From 4484-232 sp964486555 (GTDB lineage Bacteria > Thermotogota > Thermotogae > Thermotogales > Thermotogaceae): a DNA stretch of 17,581 bases. The number at the start of each line of letters is the position of its first letter. Within the stretch, counting starts at the first letter, position 1. A model generated the notes under the pieces. That model saw nothing but the letters and a program-made list of their open reading frames with translations, made no database searches and was not told where the DNA came from. The stretch is from the NCBI GenBank assembly GCA_964486555.1, contig CAZANP010000037.1:1-17581 (forward strand), read 5' to 3'. A program made the position numbers and the translations under genes. Shown in pieces: positions 5,758 to 12,680 of the stretch.

Positions 5758-8195
5758 AAGTATTCGTTCTATGTCACACTCATTGGGATAGAGAGTGGTT
5801 TCTAACCTCTGAGTACACGAACGAATGGCTTTCAAAACTTTTCGAAAGTCTGCTCGATCTGATGAGAAAGAAGAAAGATTTCATTTTTATACTTGATGGA
5901 CAGACCCTGATTCTCGAAGATCTCTTCTCGATCAGGCCGGATTTGAGAGATGATGTTCTCAAACTTGTCGAAGAAGAAAGGCTTATAATAGGGCCTGTTT
6001 ACGCTCAGATAGATTGGAGAATCTCACCGGAACACGCTGTATGGAAGAACTTTTCGATAGGAGCGAAAGACGTCGAAAAGTATCGTGCGAAAAGATTTTG
6101 CGGTTGGTTCATGGACAATTTCGGTCAGATCTCGCAAATCCCACAAATTCTGAAAATCTTTGGAATAGATTGTGTTTTCGTGTGGCGTGGGGTAAAGGTA
6201 AAAGAAGGAAAGGAAAGAATGGTTCTTGAATGGGAGTCACCTGACGGATCACGTGTTTTGACGATATTCCTTATAGCCGGATACAGGAACCTTTATAACC
6301 TCTCAGAAACGAAGAAGATAGCAAGAAAAAGATTCGATCACGAGGTAAATAAAGTACAAAATTTCACAAATATTCCCCTTCTTCTGGATGGGTACGATCT
6401 TGATATTCACCCAGAGGATCCAAGAGATTTTTTGGATGTTTCTATCTCCCCTTTTGAATATTTGAAAGAAGTGAAAAAAGAAAACGCTCTGAAGATAACA
6501 GGAGAGATGATCTCTGGAAAGTACGCGAGTATCTTCCCTGGAACTCTATCGACAAGAACCTATTTGAAAGTTGGTGCAGATCATGTTGGTAGACTTCTTC
6601 AATACCTTTCGATTTTTGATCAGGATGATGAAGAGAGCTGGAGAGAATACCTCAAAACACTCATTCATGACAACATATGTGGAGTTGGAGTTGATCAAAT
6701 ACATGAGAAAATGGAAAAAATCTATTTAAAACTACACGGAAAACTACTGAAAAATCTCGAAGAGGTATTCTCCTCATTCGACCTTTCAGGAATTTATGCC
6801 TTCATACCTTCTTCCTACAGGTTCAACCTGACTCTTGCAGAAGAGAAAGGAAGCTTTGAGTTTGAAAGTGAAGGAGCAGGTATCTGGAAAGTCAAGAATT
6901 TTTATCCTTGGAGGAAGGGAGAGTCATCCGATTTCAGAAACCGTTATTACGAATTCCATTTTGATGGAAAGGCATTCTTCATGGATGGTATGAGAATAGG
7001 TTCTATGAAGATTCTAAAAGATGAGGGAGATACTTATTCCTCTTTTACAACCCCCACCGAGTATGAAGAGAAAATCCACTTGAGGGAGATTCGCGAAAAC
7101 GAGTATTCAAAAAGTGTGATCGTGGAGAGGAAAATAGCTTCTGAAACTGCAAAAGTGAAGACCATCGAGAGAATTTACCTTGATTCGTCCCCTTTTATCC
7201 GATGGGATGCTGAGATCCTGCCAGAAGGTGTTGGATACAAACTGGTTTTTGGATGCCCCGATGCCACTGGAAAGGTGCTTGCAGGAATGCCTTTCGATGT
7301 GGTTGAAAGGGAAAGTATCGATAGAGACCTTTTACCTGAGAACGTAGAAGGAATCCTCTCGAGTGTTCTTCTTGCTGCAAGGGAAACCGGTGAGGTGAAG
7401 GAATTTCCTTTTCAGAATTTCGTATCAAGAGGAGATATAACTATACTCGCAAGAGGCCTTAGAGAGTACATTGCCGAGGATGGATTGTGGGTAACCCTCT
7501 TGAGGGCAGTTGAATGGATAACGAAGAAGGTGAAAGGAAGAGTGGGAGACGCAGGGCCCGAGATGTACGTTCCGGGTGCAAGGTGTCAAAGAAGACTAAA
7601 ATTGAACCTTGGCTTTATGAAAAGTTCCGAAGAGTTTGAAAAATGGGTTGATCTCTTCTCAAAACCTGTCATCTTTTTTGAATCCCACGGAAAAAACGTT
7701 GAAAACATCCCCCTGTTCTTCCTCGATAGAAGATGGGTTTTGAAAGAAAAGGGAGAAATTGTTTATATTGACAATAAGAAAATCAAAAGGATGAAAATCG
7801 ATAACATTACGCTGAAAAAGAAAAGGGTTAAGATAGATATACTAAGTGATATGGAATTTCCTTTTGGTCCAGATCTTTATGTTCCTGATGAAGATATTAT
7901 AAAAAAGATGGAGAAGGACATAGAGAAGATGAAAAAGGAAATCAACGAACTCGAAAATGAGGTAGAAAGACTAAAAGGAGTTGAGAAACACAGGAAAATG
8001 CACAGAATCTTGAGTCTTAAAAGATCCATTCTTGAGAAAAGGCTATCCATCCTTTTGAACGAGGAAAGACTTGGAAAAGAAAAAGCAAAGGAGATCAAAG
8101 AAGTAGGAGAAGAGCTCAATGAAGCGAGAAGAAGGAGAAGAACGTACGATTACATCCTTGAGATGTACGAAGCAGATGAGGAAGCTAAGTCTTAA
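5754..8195 (+). CDS. GH38 alpha-mannosidase, cytoplasmic, with C-terminal coiled coil
   Basis: This 813-residue retaining, zinc-dependent glycosidase starts at TTG 5754, 8 nt after GGAGG (5741-5745). The family motif HTHWDREW (residues 8-15) supplies zinc ligands H10 and D12. D121 in GWFMDNFGQ is the expected nucleophile and zinc ligand. H305 in IHDNICGVGVDQIHEKM is the expected fourth ligand. Those roles come from the GH38 family. There is no signal peptide, so it acts on imported substrate, and its position as last gene of the ABC operon fits that. Odd feature: residues ~716-800 are a long charged coiled coil (KKMEKDIEKMKKEINELENE onward), an unusual tail that recurs in degraded form at 11371-11725. 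MngB-like hydrolysis of mannosylglycerate or cleavage of other mannosides cannot be told apart here. Confidence 0.9.
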   Translation: MKVFVLCHTHWDREWFLTSEYTNEWLSKLFESLLDLMRKKKDFIFILDGQTLILEDLFSIRPDLRDDVLKLVEEERLIIGPVYAQIDWRISPEHAVWKNFSIGAKDVEKYRAKRFCGWFMDNFGQISQIPQILKIFGIDCVFVWRGVKVKEGKERMVLEWESPDGSRVLTIFLIAGYRNLYNLSETKKIARKRFDHEVNKVQNFTNIPLLLDGYDLDIHPEDPRDFLDVSISPFEYLKEVKKENALKITGEMISGKYASIFPGTLSTRTYLKVGADHVGRLLQYLSIFDQDDEESWREYLKTLIHDNICGVGVDQIHEKMEKIYLKLHGKLLKNLEEVFSSFDLSGIYAFIPSSYRFNLTLAEEKGSFEFESEGAGIWKVKNFYPWRKGESSDFRNRYYEFHFDGKAFFMDGMRIGSMKILKDEGDTYSSFTTPTEYEEKIHLREIRENEYSKSVIVERKIASETAKVKTIERIYLDSSPFIRWDAEILPEGVGYKLVFGCPDATGKVLAGMPFDVVERESIDRDLLPENVEGILSSVLLAARETGEVKEFPFQNFVSRGDITILARGLREYIAEDGLWVTLLRAVEWITKKVKGRVGDAGPEMYVPGARCQRRLKLNLGFMKSSEEFEKWVDLFSKPVIFFESHGKNVENIPLFFLDRRWVLKEKGEIVYIDNKKIKRMKIDNITLKKKRVKIDILSDMEFPFGPDLYVPDEDIIKKMEKDIEKMKKEINELENEVERLKGVEKHRKMHRILSLKRSILEKRLSILLNEERLGKEKAKEIKEVGEELNEARRRRRTYDYILEMYEADEEAKS

Positions 8196-8410
8196 TACCA
8201 TCTTTCATGCCTGCCCAATTTTTCTATTAAGGAGGGTAAAAAGGGAATTTCACTATTGCTAGAACTCCAAGGAAAAACTATATAAATCCTTGGATTACTC
8301 CGTTATGTTGAATAGGCAGAGTCAAAGCATCTTCAATATCGAATACGATTGATATCCCTATTTTTATATCTGGGCTTTTCAAAATGAAATGAATATTAAA
8401 CGAATGCTAG
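8196..8410. other. Intergenic region between mannosidase gene and insertion sequence
   Basis: I see no gene here. TCCAAGGA (8266-8273) and TCCTTGGA (8287-8294) form an 8-bp inverted repeat around a 13-nt A/T-rich loop. It could be a hairpin or a protein-binding palindrome. No T-run follows it, so the operon terminator is not identified. GGAGGG at 8231-8236 resembles a ribosome-binding site but no open frame follows. Confidence 0.5.
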
Positions 8411-9010
8411 GGTAGTGTACAATAAATGCTGTAAAAATGAAAAAAGCCCTATGTCCCGGTAGAATAAAAGAAACTCTCACTTTAAAAAGAGAGATACAGG
8501 GCCATGAAAAAGCATTTCACCTTTCCTGGAGAGATTATACTCCAGTTTCTCCAGGATAACGAAGAGAGAATGAGGCAAATTCTGACATGGTTTCTAAACG
8601 CCATCGTGGACACAACTTCAATCTGGTGTGACGCATTATGAAAGAACCATTTCAAGGAAAGCGCACAGAAACGGATACAGAAGGAGAAGGCTCAAAAACG
8701 AGATATGGGGTTTTGGAACTTTTAAAACCACAACTGAGGGAGTTTCCATTTCAAACACAGGTATTTGAAAGGTATNNNNNNNNNNNNNNNNNNNNNNNNN
8801 NNNNNNNNNNNNNNNNNNNNNNNNNNNNNNNNNNNNNNNNNNNNNNNNNNNNNNNNNNNNNNNNNNNNNNNNNNNGTTGATGAGACTTGCTGTGGCGATA
8901 TTGATAGACATAAACGAAGAGTGGCTGACTGGAAGAAGGTATCTGAACATGGAGGAATGAGTCTTGTAATAGGGTGTAGGGTAATTTTACAGCAATTTGT
9001 TGACATAACC
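8411..9010 (+). mobile_element. Degenerate IS256-like insertion sequence, interrupted by a scaffold gap
   Basis: The left end (8411-8438, containing AATGCTGTAAAA) and the right end (8983-9010, containing TTTTACAGCA) are imperfect inverted repeats. Read outward-in, the first 10 of the inner positions match exactly and about 19 of 27 match overall. Between them lie transposase fragments of the IS256/mutator type. The 100-N run at 8776-8875 hides an unknown length; an intact element would need about 1.2 kb of coding sequence. No target-site duplication is visible at the flanks. An assembly break inside a multicopy element is expected, so further copies in the genome are likely. Confidence 0.7.
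8504..8960 (+). pseudogene. IS256-family transposase, frameshifted and gapped
   Basis: The start MKKHFTFPGEIILQFLQDNE (ATG 8504) resembles the N-terminus of mutator-type transposases. That frame stops at 8639-8641, and coding continues in another frame from 8638, including TRYGVLELLKPQLREFPF and TQVFERY, a recognisable IS256 segment. After the N run, AILIDINEEWLTGRRYLNME closes the protein at TGA 8958-8960, matching the end seen in this family. At least one frameshift, or a small deletion, lies between about 8600 and 8690, before the gap. The DDE catalytic core would be in the missing part. It is probably inactive as shown, although an assembly error at the frameshift is possible. Confidence 0.7.
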
Positions 9011-9049
9011 AGGAAAAAGCTTAGACAAATTGTCAGGCTATAAGAAAGT

Positions 9050-9289
9050 ATGATAAAAGCCCTTATGGAAGAGATCCTCAAGTTAGAAAAGGAACTCAAC
9101 CAGACAAAGAAGCGTTTCGCTTCGGTTCCCTGTGAACTTCAGAAAGTCGCGTCCGAATTGCTTAGAGAGTAATGAGAAGAACTGAAAGAGAAACTCTTTG
9201 ATGAGGATCTGTCATCGGGAAAGAGAAATTATCTAGGGGATAGTGGAAAGAGTTATTATATTAAAAGAATAAAAGATGCGGTTTATTGA
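9050..9289 (+). pseudogene. Relic reading frame interrupted by tandem stops
   Basis: ATG 9050 opens 40 codons (MIKALMEEILKLEKELNQTK and on to ELLRE), then TAA TGA at 9170-9175. The same frame then continues with EELKEKLFDEDLSSGKRN to TGA 9287-9289. The helical, Glu/Lys-rich composition on both sides of the stops suggests one former gene. I do not recognise the family. It lies between the insertion sequence and the restriction gene. The rest of 9011-9316 shows nothing else I can name. Confidence 0.4.
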
Positions 9290-9352
9290 GATTGTTGATA
9301 TGGTAATGAAAAACCCGTGGTGCCTAATGTGTTTTGGAAGGGGGTTAAAAGA

Positions 9353-9967
9353 ATGTCGCTGGATATGATACCAAAGGACATAAGAGAAAAATATGAAATA
9401 ATTGAGTGGAGGAATGCGATTGCAGTTCTTAAATACGACCACCCTGAAGAATGGAAGGATCTTATGCTTGTGCTTTCTAATTTCAAACTCCCCAAGAAAG
9501 ATATTCTTACACCAGGAGGCAATAAATCACCAATAGCAAAGAATATCAATGGTATGTTTGCTAAATACGGATGGCACGAGACAGCTTTTGATATACATAT
9601 TATTGTTAATATCAAACCCAAAGACGGCTCAGAGGAACAGAAAGATTATGATATTCCAACACATCATGTGGACTATTATAAGAATAAAGTGGCTGTCGAA
9701 ACAGAGTGGAACAACAAGGATCCATTCTTTGATAGAGATTTGAACAATTTCAGGATTCTCCATGAATATGGTTTAATTGATGTTGGAATCATAATCACGC
9801 GATCTTGGAAATTAGAGGGATTATTGAGAAAACTAGGAAAAGGAGCTTCATATGGCATGTCCACAACACATATGGATAAGTTAAAGCCCCGTATTTTTTC
9901 TAATTCTTCTGGAGGATGTCCTGTACTAGCATTTGGCATAACACCAAAGTTATATGTTGAGAGATGA
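9353..9967 (+). CDS. BglII-like type II restriction endonuclease
   Basis: This 204-residue protein starts at ATG 9353 behind GGAAGGGGG (9336-9344); an upstream GTG at 9317 is less likely. The core HVDYYKNKVAVETEWNNKDP gives D107-x8-E116-x-E118, followed by FFDRDLNNFRILHEYG and VGIIITRSW. This is the PD-(D/E)XK-type arrangement of the BglII/BamHI group: BglII uses D84, E93 and Q95 with the same D-to-E spacing, whereas this protein has Glu at the Gln position, as in BamHI. The methylase gene follows with overlap, which supports a type II system. The recognition site is unknown. AGATCT, the BglII site, is common in this window, so it is either not the target or is protected by methylation. No truncation is evident. 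Confidence 0.8.
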   Translation: MSLDMIPKDIREKYEIIEWRNAIAVLKYDHPEEWKDLMLVLSNFKLPKKDILTPGGNKSPIAKNINGMFAKYGWHETAFDIHIIVNIKPKDGSEEQKDYDIPTHHVDYYKNKVAVETEWNNKDPFFDRDLNNFRILHEYGLIDVGIIITRSWKLEGLLRKLGKGASYGMSTTHMDKLKPRIFSNSSGGCPVLAFGITPKLYVER

Positions 9968-10634
9968 CACGTTGAAGGGGGTGGATGGTAAGTTGTCGAT
10001 CGCTGAAAGCCTTCTTCAAGTGGCGGGAAGCACGAAATTCAAAACGGTTCTGGCGGATCCTCCATGGCCTTTCAAAAACAGAACAGGTAAAATGGCTCCC
10101 GAACATAAACGACTTTATAGATACCCTACCATGACCCTTGAGGAGATTAAAAAACTTCCTGTGCGCGAAATAGTTGATGACCAAGCCCACCTTTATCTGT
10201 GGGTTCCGAATGCTCTGCTGAAAGAAGGTCTAGAGGTAATAGAAGCATGGGGATTCGAGTATAAAACCAACATAGTCTGGTATAAAGTGAGGAAAGACGG
10301 TGGACCGGACAGACGTGGTGTGGGATTTTATTTTAGAAATGTGACAGAGTTGATTCTGTTCGGGGTTAGAGGAAAATTACGAACCCTTGAACCCGGACGT
10401 AGAACGCCTAATATTATCGTAGCACCCAAAACTGTTCACTCTCGTAAACCTGAAGAAATATATCGTATAATTGAACTATGTAGTCCTAGCCCTTATATAG
10501 AATTGTTTGCACGAAATAGAAGACCTGGATGGATAGCATGGGGGAATGAGGTAGATAAATTTCCATCGTCATCCACTTTCCAGATGACAGAAGAAAAGAA
10601 AGTTCTTTTGTTTGGTGAATATTTTGATTTTTAA
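9954..10634 (+). CDS. MT-A70-family adenine-N6 DNA methyltransferase
   Basis: The frame encodes 226 residues. Catalytic motif IV is DPPW at 35-38 (TVLADPPWPF), characteristic of adenine-N6 methylases of the MT-A70 family. The S-adenosylmethionine-binding end has PSPYIELFARNRRPGWIAWG near residues 180-200, and FRNVTELILFGVRGK lies before it. Bacterial members such as M.MunI belong to restriction systems. It overlaps the nuclease gene by 14 nt if ATG 9954 is used. That ATG has no Shine-Dalgarno site; TTG 9993 behind AAGGGGGTGG is a good alternative that abolishes the overlap. The presumed role is to protect host sites from the neighbouring nuclease. The gene appears complete. Confidence 0.85.
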   Translation: MLRDDTLKGVDGKLSIAESLLQVAGSTKFKTVLADPPWPFKNRTGKMAPEHKRLYRYPTMTLEEIKKLPVREIVDDQAHLYLWVPNALLKEGLEVIEAWGFEYKTNIVWYKVRKDGGPDRRGVGFYFRNVTELILFGVRGKLRTLEPGRRTPNIIVAPKTVHSRKPEEIYRIIELCSPSPYIELFARNRRPGWIAWGNEVDKFPSSSTFQMTEEKKVLLFGEYFDF

Positions 10635-11370
10635 TTCCTTCACCTTGGAAAGTAAATAGTATGAGAAACGATAGGAGTATTATTTGAATACATACTAAAC
10701 ACTTTTTGCTTAATACTGCACAAAGTGAAAAACTGGAAAACAACCGCTTATGGCAAGCAGATTGGTTTTTATGTTCCGAAGCTATATGAGATTTATACTT
10801 TGTACGTATTCTTTACTGTCAGATATCTAGTCTTTCCTTACAGCTAAAGGTGAGTTAAAATGGCATGCAATAGCTCATAAAACCGAGGAGAGAAGCGCTG
10901 AAAGATTATTTATCAATAGGTCCCGATGAAACGATATATGTAACTTCCAGCCGGGACTATTTCTTTATATTTTCAGCTCTGAGAGAACGTTAAAGTAGAG
11001 GATCAAAATAGGTGATCTCATTAACTTTAGCTTGGTGATAGGCTCAGATGAAACAATATGAAGCTCTTCCTCAAAGGTCAGACCATAGCAAGAGAACTAT
11101 AACAACCTTTGGAGAAAATGAGATGAGAAATTTCTCATAAAAGGAAGTAAACGAAGGGAGATTCCCATGGCTCCAGGAAGCTTCTAAACCGGAAGAGGCA
11201 AGGATCAGAATCATGTATATCTTCTACGTTGGGAAAAACGTGAACATGGTTATAAAGAACGTGGAGATCTTTCCCATTAAGCCTTAAAAGATGCTTCGAT
11301 TAAACCTTAGAAGGATATAAACATTAAGCCAGACGATTTCAAAGCCTGAGACTTTGAGAAGCTTCAAAGG
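10635..11370. other. Gene graveyard with short relic frames
   Basis: No intact gene is present in these roughly 740 bp on either strand. Two short stretches look like former coding sequence: 10892-10993 (EALKDYLSIGPDETIYVTSS, then RDYFFIFSALRER and a stop) and 11153-11287. Between them are fragments such as GDLINFSLVIGSDETI followed by a stop. The density of stops in all frames and the protein-like islands suggest decay of one or more genes. Confidence 0.5.
11153..11287 (+). pseudogene. C-terminal relic resembling a carbohydrate-binding beta-sandwich
   Basis: An open stretch of 44 codons without a start reads FPWLQEASKPEEARIRIMYI, then FYVGKNVNMVIKNVEIFPIK and a stop. The pattern ARIRIMYIFYVG..NVNMVIKNVEIFPI resembles the final two strands of CBM4/9- or CBM6-like carbohydrate-binding domains, which often end with ...V.IDNVE.. 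. This is weak pattern recognition, not a domain match. If right, a secreted glycan-binding enzyme once stood here, close to the relic of the mannosidase tail. Confidence 0.3.
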
Positions 11371-11725
11371 ATAGAAATTAGGTATACTGAGTGATGTCTC
11401 CATGTTCCTGGAGAAAGCGTTATCAGGGAGATAAAGGAAGATATAGAATAGGGTGAAGGAAGAAATTGATGAGCTCAAAAATAAAAAAGCTCGAAAAGGT
11501 GAAAAACTCAGAAAAGCTCATAAGATCTCAAGTTTTAAAAGATCCATCTCTGAGAAGGAGCTACCCATCCTTTTGGACGAAGAAAGACTTGGAAAAGAAA
11601 GAACAAAGGAGATCGAAAAAGTAAGAGAAAATCTTAATGAAATGAAGGAGAAAGAGAAGGACATGCGACTTCGAAATGCACAAAGTAGTTTGAAAAGAAA
11701 ATTCAATTTTGATCAGATCGTGTGA
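11371..11725 (+). pseudogene. Degenerate second copy of the GH38 C-terminal coiled coil
   Basis: The stretch FKRSISEKELPILLDEERLG is nearly the same as LKRSILEKRLSILLNEERLG of the intact mannosidase. At DNA level, GAAAGACTTGGAAAAGAAA (11582-11600) is identical to 8064-8082, and ATACT(A/G)AGTGAT aligns 7839-7850 with 11384-11395. The distance between these two anchors is 225 bp in the intact gene and 198 bp here, so small deletions have occurred. Frameshifts before 11453 break the reading frame; the longest open part is 11453-11725. The catalytic region is absent. It is either a truncated tandem duplicate or the remnant of a second GH38 gene. Confidence 0.75.
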
Positions 11726-11731
11726 TATAAT
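11703..11731 (+). promoter_or_regulatory. Extended -10 promoter of the exporter operon
   Basis: TATAAT (11726-11731) is preceded by TGA, giving the extended -10 form TGnTATAAT. The -35 region at 17-nt spacing (11703-11708, TCAATT) is poor, as is common for extended -10 promoters. Transcription would start near 11738, about 30 nt before the leader-peptide ATG. The promoter lies at the very end of the decayed GH38 copy. Confidence 0.7.
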
Positions 11732-11769
11732 TCATCGAGGAAAATGTGGAAAAAGAGGAGGCGGGGCAG

Positions 11770-11838
11770 ATGTTTAAGATGTTACTTAATAAAGTTTTAG
11801 AAAAACATAGGAAGAGTCTGCCTCGCCGGCATTTGTGA
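11770..11838 (+). CDS. 22-codon leader peptide of the exporter attenuator
   Basis: ATG 11770 is placed 8 nt after AGGAGG (11756-11761), one of the best ribosome-binding sites in the window. It opens 22 codons, beginning MFKMLLNKV, passing LEKHRK and ending SLPRRHL, with TGA at 11836-11838. The peptide is too short and basic to be an enzyme. Its last third (SLPRR) is encoded by the RNA segment that can form the antiterminator, so the progress of the translating ribosome would decide which RNA fold forms. No run of a single amino acid codon is present, which argues against amino-acid sensing and fits stalling by a translation inhibitor. The assignment is inferred from the architecture. Confidence 0.7.
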   Translation: MFKMLLNKVLEKHRKSLPRRHL

Positions 11839-11858
11839 AATAGACTTCACAAAGCTTG

Positions 11859-11894
11859 AAAAGACCGCGGTGAGGCAGACCGCGGTCTTTTTTT
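11859..11894 (+). terminator. Intrinsic terminator in front of the exporter operon
   Basis: AAAAGACCGCGG (11859-11870) pairs with CCGCGGTCTTTT (11880-11891), a 12-bp stem with a 9-nt loop and seven T residues at 11888-11894. It stands between the extended -10 promoter and the GTG start of the ATPase gene, so it can only act as a conditional terminator. Its loop carries the GAGGCAGA sequence that participates in the alternative fold. Confidence 0.9.
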
Positions 11895-11912
11895 GTATGG
11901 AGGTGTACTGCC

Positions 11913-12680
11913 GTGAAAGCGTTGATAGTTGATGGCGTTTCGAAATATTTCAGGACACGTGGAAAACTTATTGAAGCTGTTAAAAAAGTTTCCTTTGAGA
12001 TAGAGAAAGGAGAGATCTTTGGTTTGCTTGGTCCCAATGGTTCTGGAAAATCCACCATCGTTCGCATGGTATCCACCCTTCTCATACCAGATGAAGGGAA
12101 AATAGAGGTTTTTGGGTGCGATGTGGTTAAAAGTCCAAAAAGAGTTCAAAGTATGATAAACAGAGTTTCTGTTGAAGCGAGCTTTTTCAAAAAACTATCT
12201 GCGATGGAGAATCTTCTCTTCACAGCTGGGATTTACGGAATACCTTTAAATGCGGCCAGAGAGAAAATAAAAATGATTTCAAGAAAGATAGGACTCTCTG
12301 AAAGCAGACTTAACGATCCTTTAGAAGAATTTTCCAGAGGGATGCAGCAGAAAGTGGCGATCGCGAGAGCATTCTTAACATCTCCAATATTGCTTCTTCT
12401 TGATGAACCAACAACGGGATTGGATCCCAGGGCCAAGAGGGAAGTACAGGATCTGATACTTCAAGTGATAAAAGAGCACGATGCAACGGTGCTTCTCACA
12501 ACCCATGATATGACAGAAGCTGAAACTCTTTGTGATAGAATTGGGATTCTCCATAGAGGGAAACTCGTTGCTATTGGCTCTCCAAAGGAATTGAAGGAAA
12601 AAGCAAATGCATACACGATGGAAGAGGTGTTCATGTTCTTCACAGGTGAGATGTTCGAGGATCTGGAGGTGGTCGAATGA
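11913..12680 (+). CDS. ABC-2 exporter ATP-binding protein (drug/efflux type)
   Basis: This 255-residue ATPase of the ABC-2 exporter class starts at GTG 11913, with GGAGG (11899-11903) 9 nt upstream. Walker A GPNGSGKST is at 40-48, signature FSRGMQQK at 140-147, Walker B LLLLDEP ending at 166, the D-loop TTGLDP, and the H-loop histidine at 198. At the Q-loop the expected Gln seems replaced by Glu88 (NRVSVEASFFKKLSAMENL), a variation to note. The C-terminus is short, without a regulatory domain. It overlaps the permease gene by ATGA at 12677-12680. Members of this class export antibiotics, lipids or polysaccharides; substrate is unknown. The attenuator upstream suggests inducible expression. 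Confidence 0.92.
   Translation: MKALIVDGVSKYFRTRGKLIEAVKKVSFEIEKGEIFGLLGPNGSGKSTIVRMVSTLLIPDEGKIEVFGCDVVKSPKRVQSMINRVSVEASFFKKLSAMENLLFTAGIYGIPLNAAREKIKMISRKIGLSESRLNDPLEEFSRGMQQKVAIARAFLTSPILLLLDEPTTGLDPRAKREVQDLILQVIKEHDATVLLTTHDMTEAETLCDRIGILHRGKLVAIGSPKELKEKANAYTMEEVFMFFTGEMFEDLEVVE

Larger units (their letters stand above)
11760..11894 (+). promoter_or_regulatory. Transcription attenuator with anti-antiterminator, antiterminator and terminator
   Basis: Segment 1 (11760-11770, GGCGGGGCAGA) can pair with segment 2 (11817-11827, TCTGCCTCGCC): 11 bp including one G-U. Segment 2, extended to 11816-11828, can instead pair with segment 3 (11868-11880, ending GGTGAGGCAGAC): 13 bp including one G-U. 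Segment 3 overlaps the terminator stem. The 2:3 pairing therefore excludes the terminator and the 1:2 pairing permits it. Inside the 2:3 loop, TTTGTGAA (11832-11839) and TTCACAAA (11846-11853) form a further 8-bp stem. The leader peptide spans segments 1 and 2. Predicted logic: a ribosome stalled early blocks 1:2 but leaves 2 free, so 2:3 forms and transcription continues; free or absent translation gives termination. Confidence 0.75.

Noticed and set aside
8266..8294. Inverted repeat as terminator of the mannosidase operon
   Set aside because: An 8-bp stem with a 13-nt loop and no T-run is not convincing as a terminator.
8400..9020. Target-site duplication flanking the IS256-like element
   Set aside because: The sequences directly outside the two inverted ends do not match over 8-9 bp.
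11284..11706. Minus-strand open frames over the GH38 relic
   Set aside because: They are antisense shadows of the purine-rich coiled-coil sequence, Ser/Phe/Leu-rich with no start context.
11832..11853. TTTGTGAA/TTCACAAA as an operator
   Set aside because: It is better explained as the nested stem of the attenuator RNA, located in the transcribed leader between segments 2 and 3.
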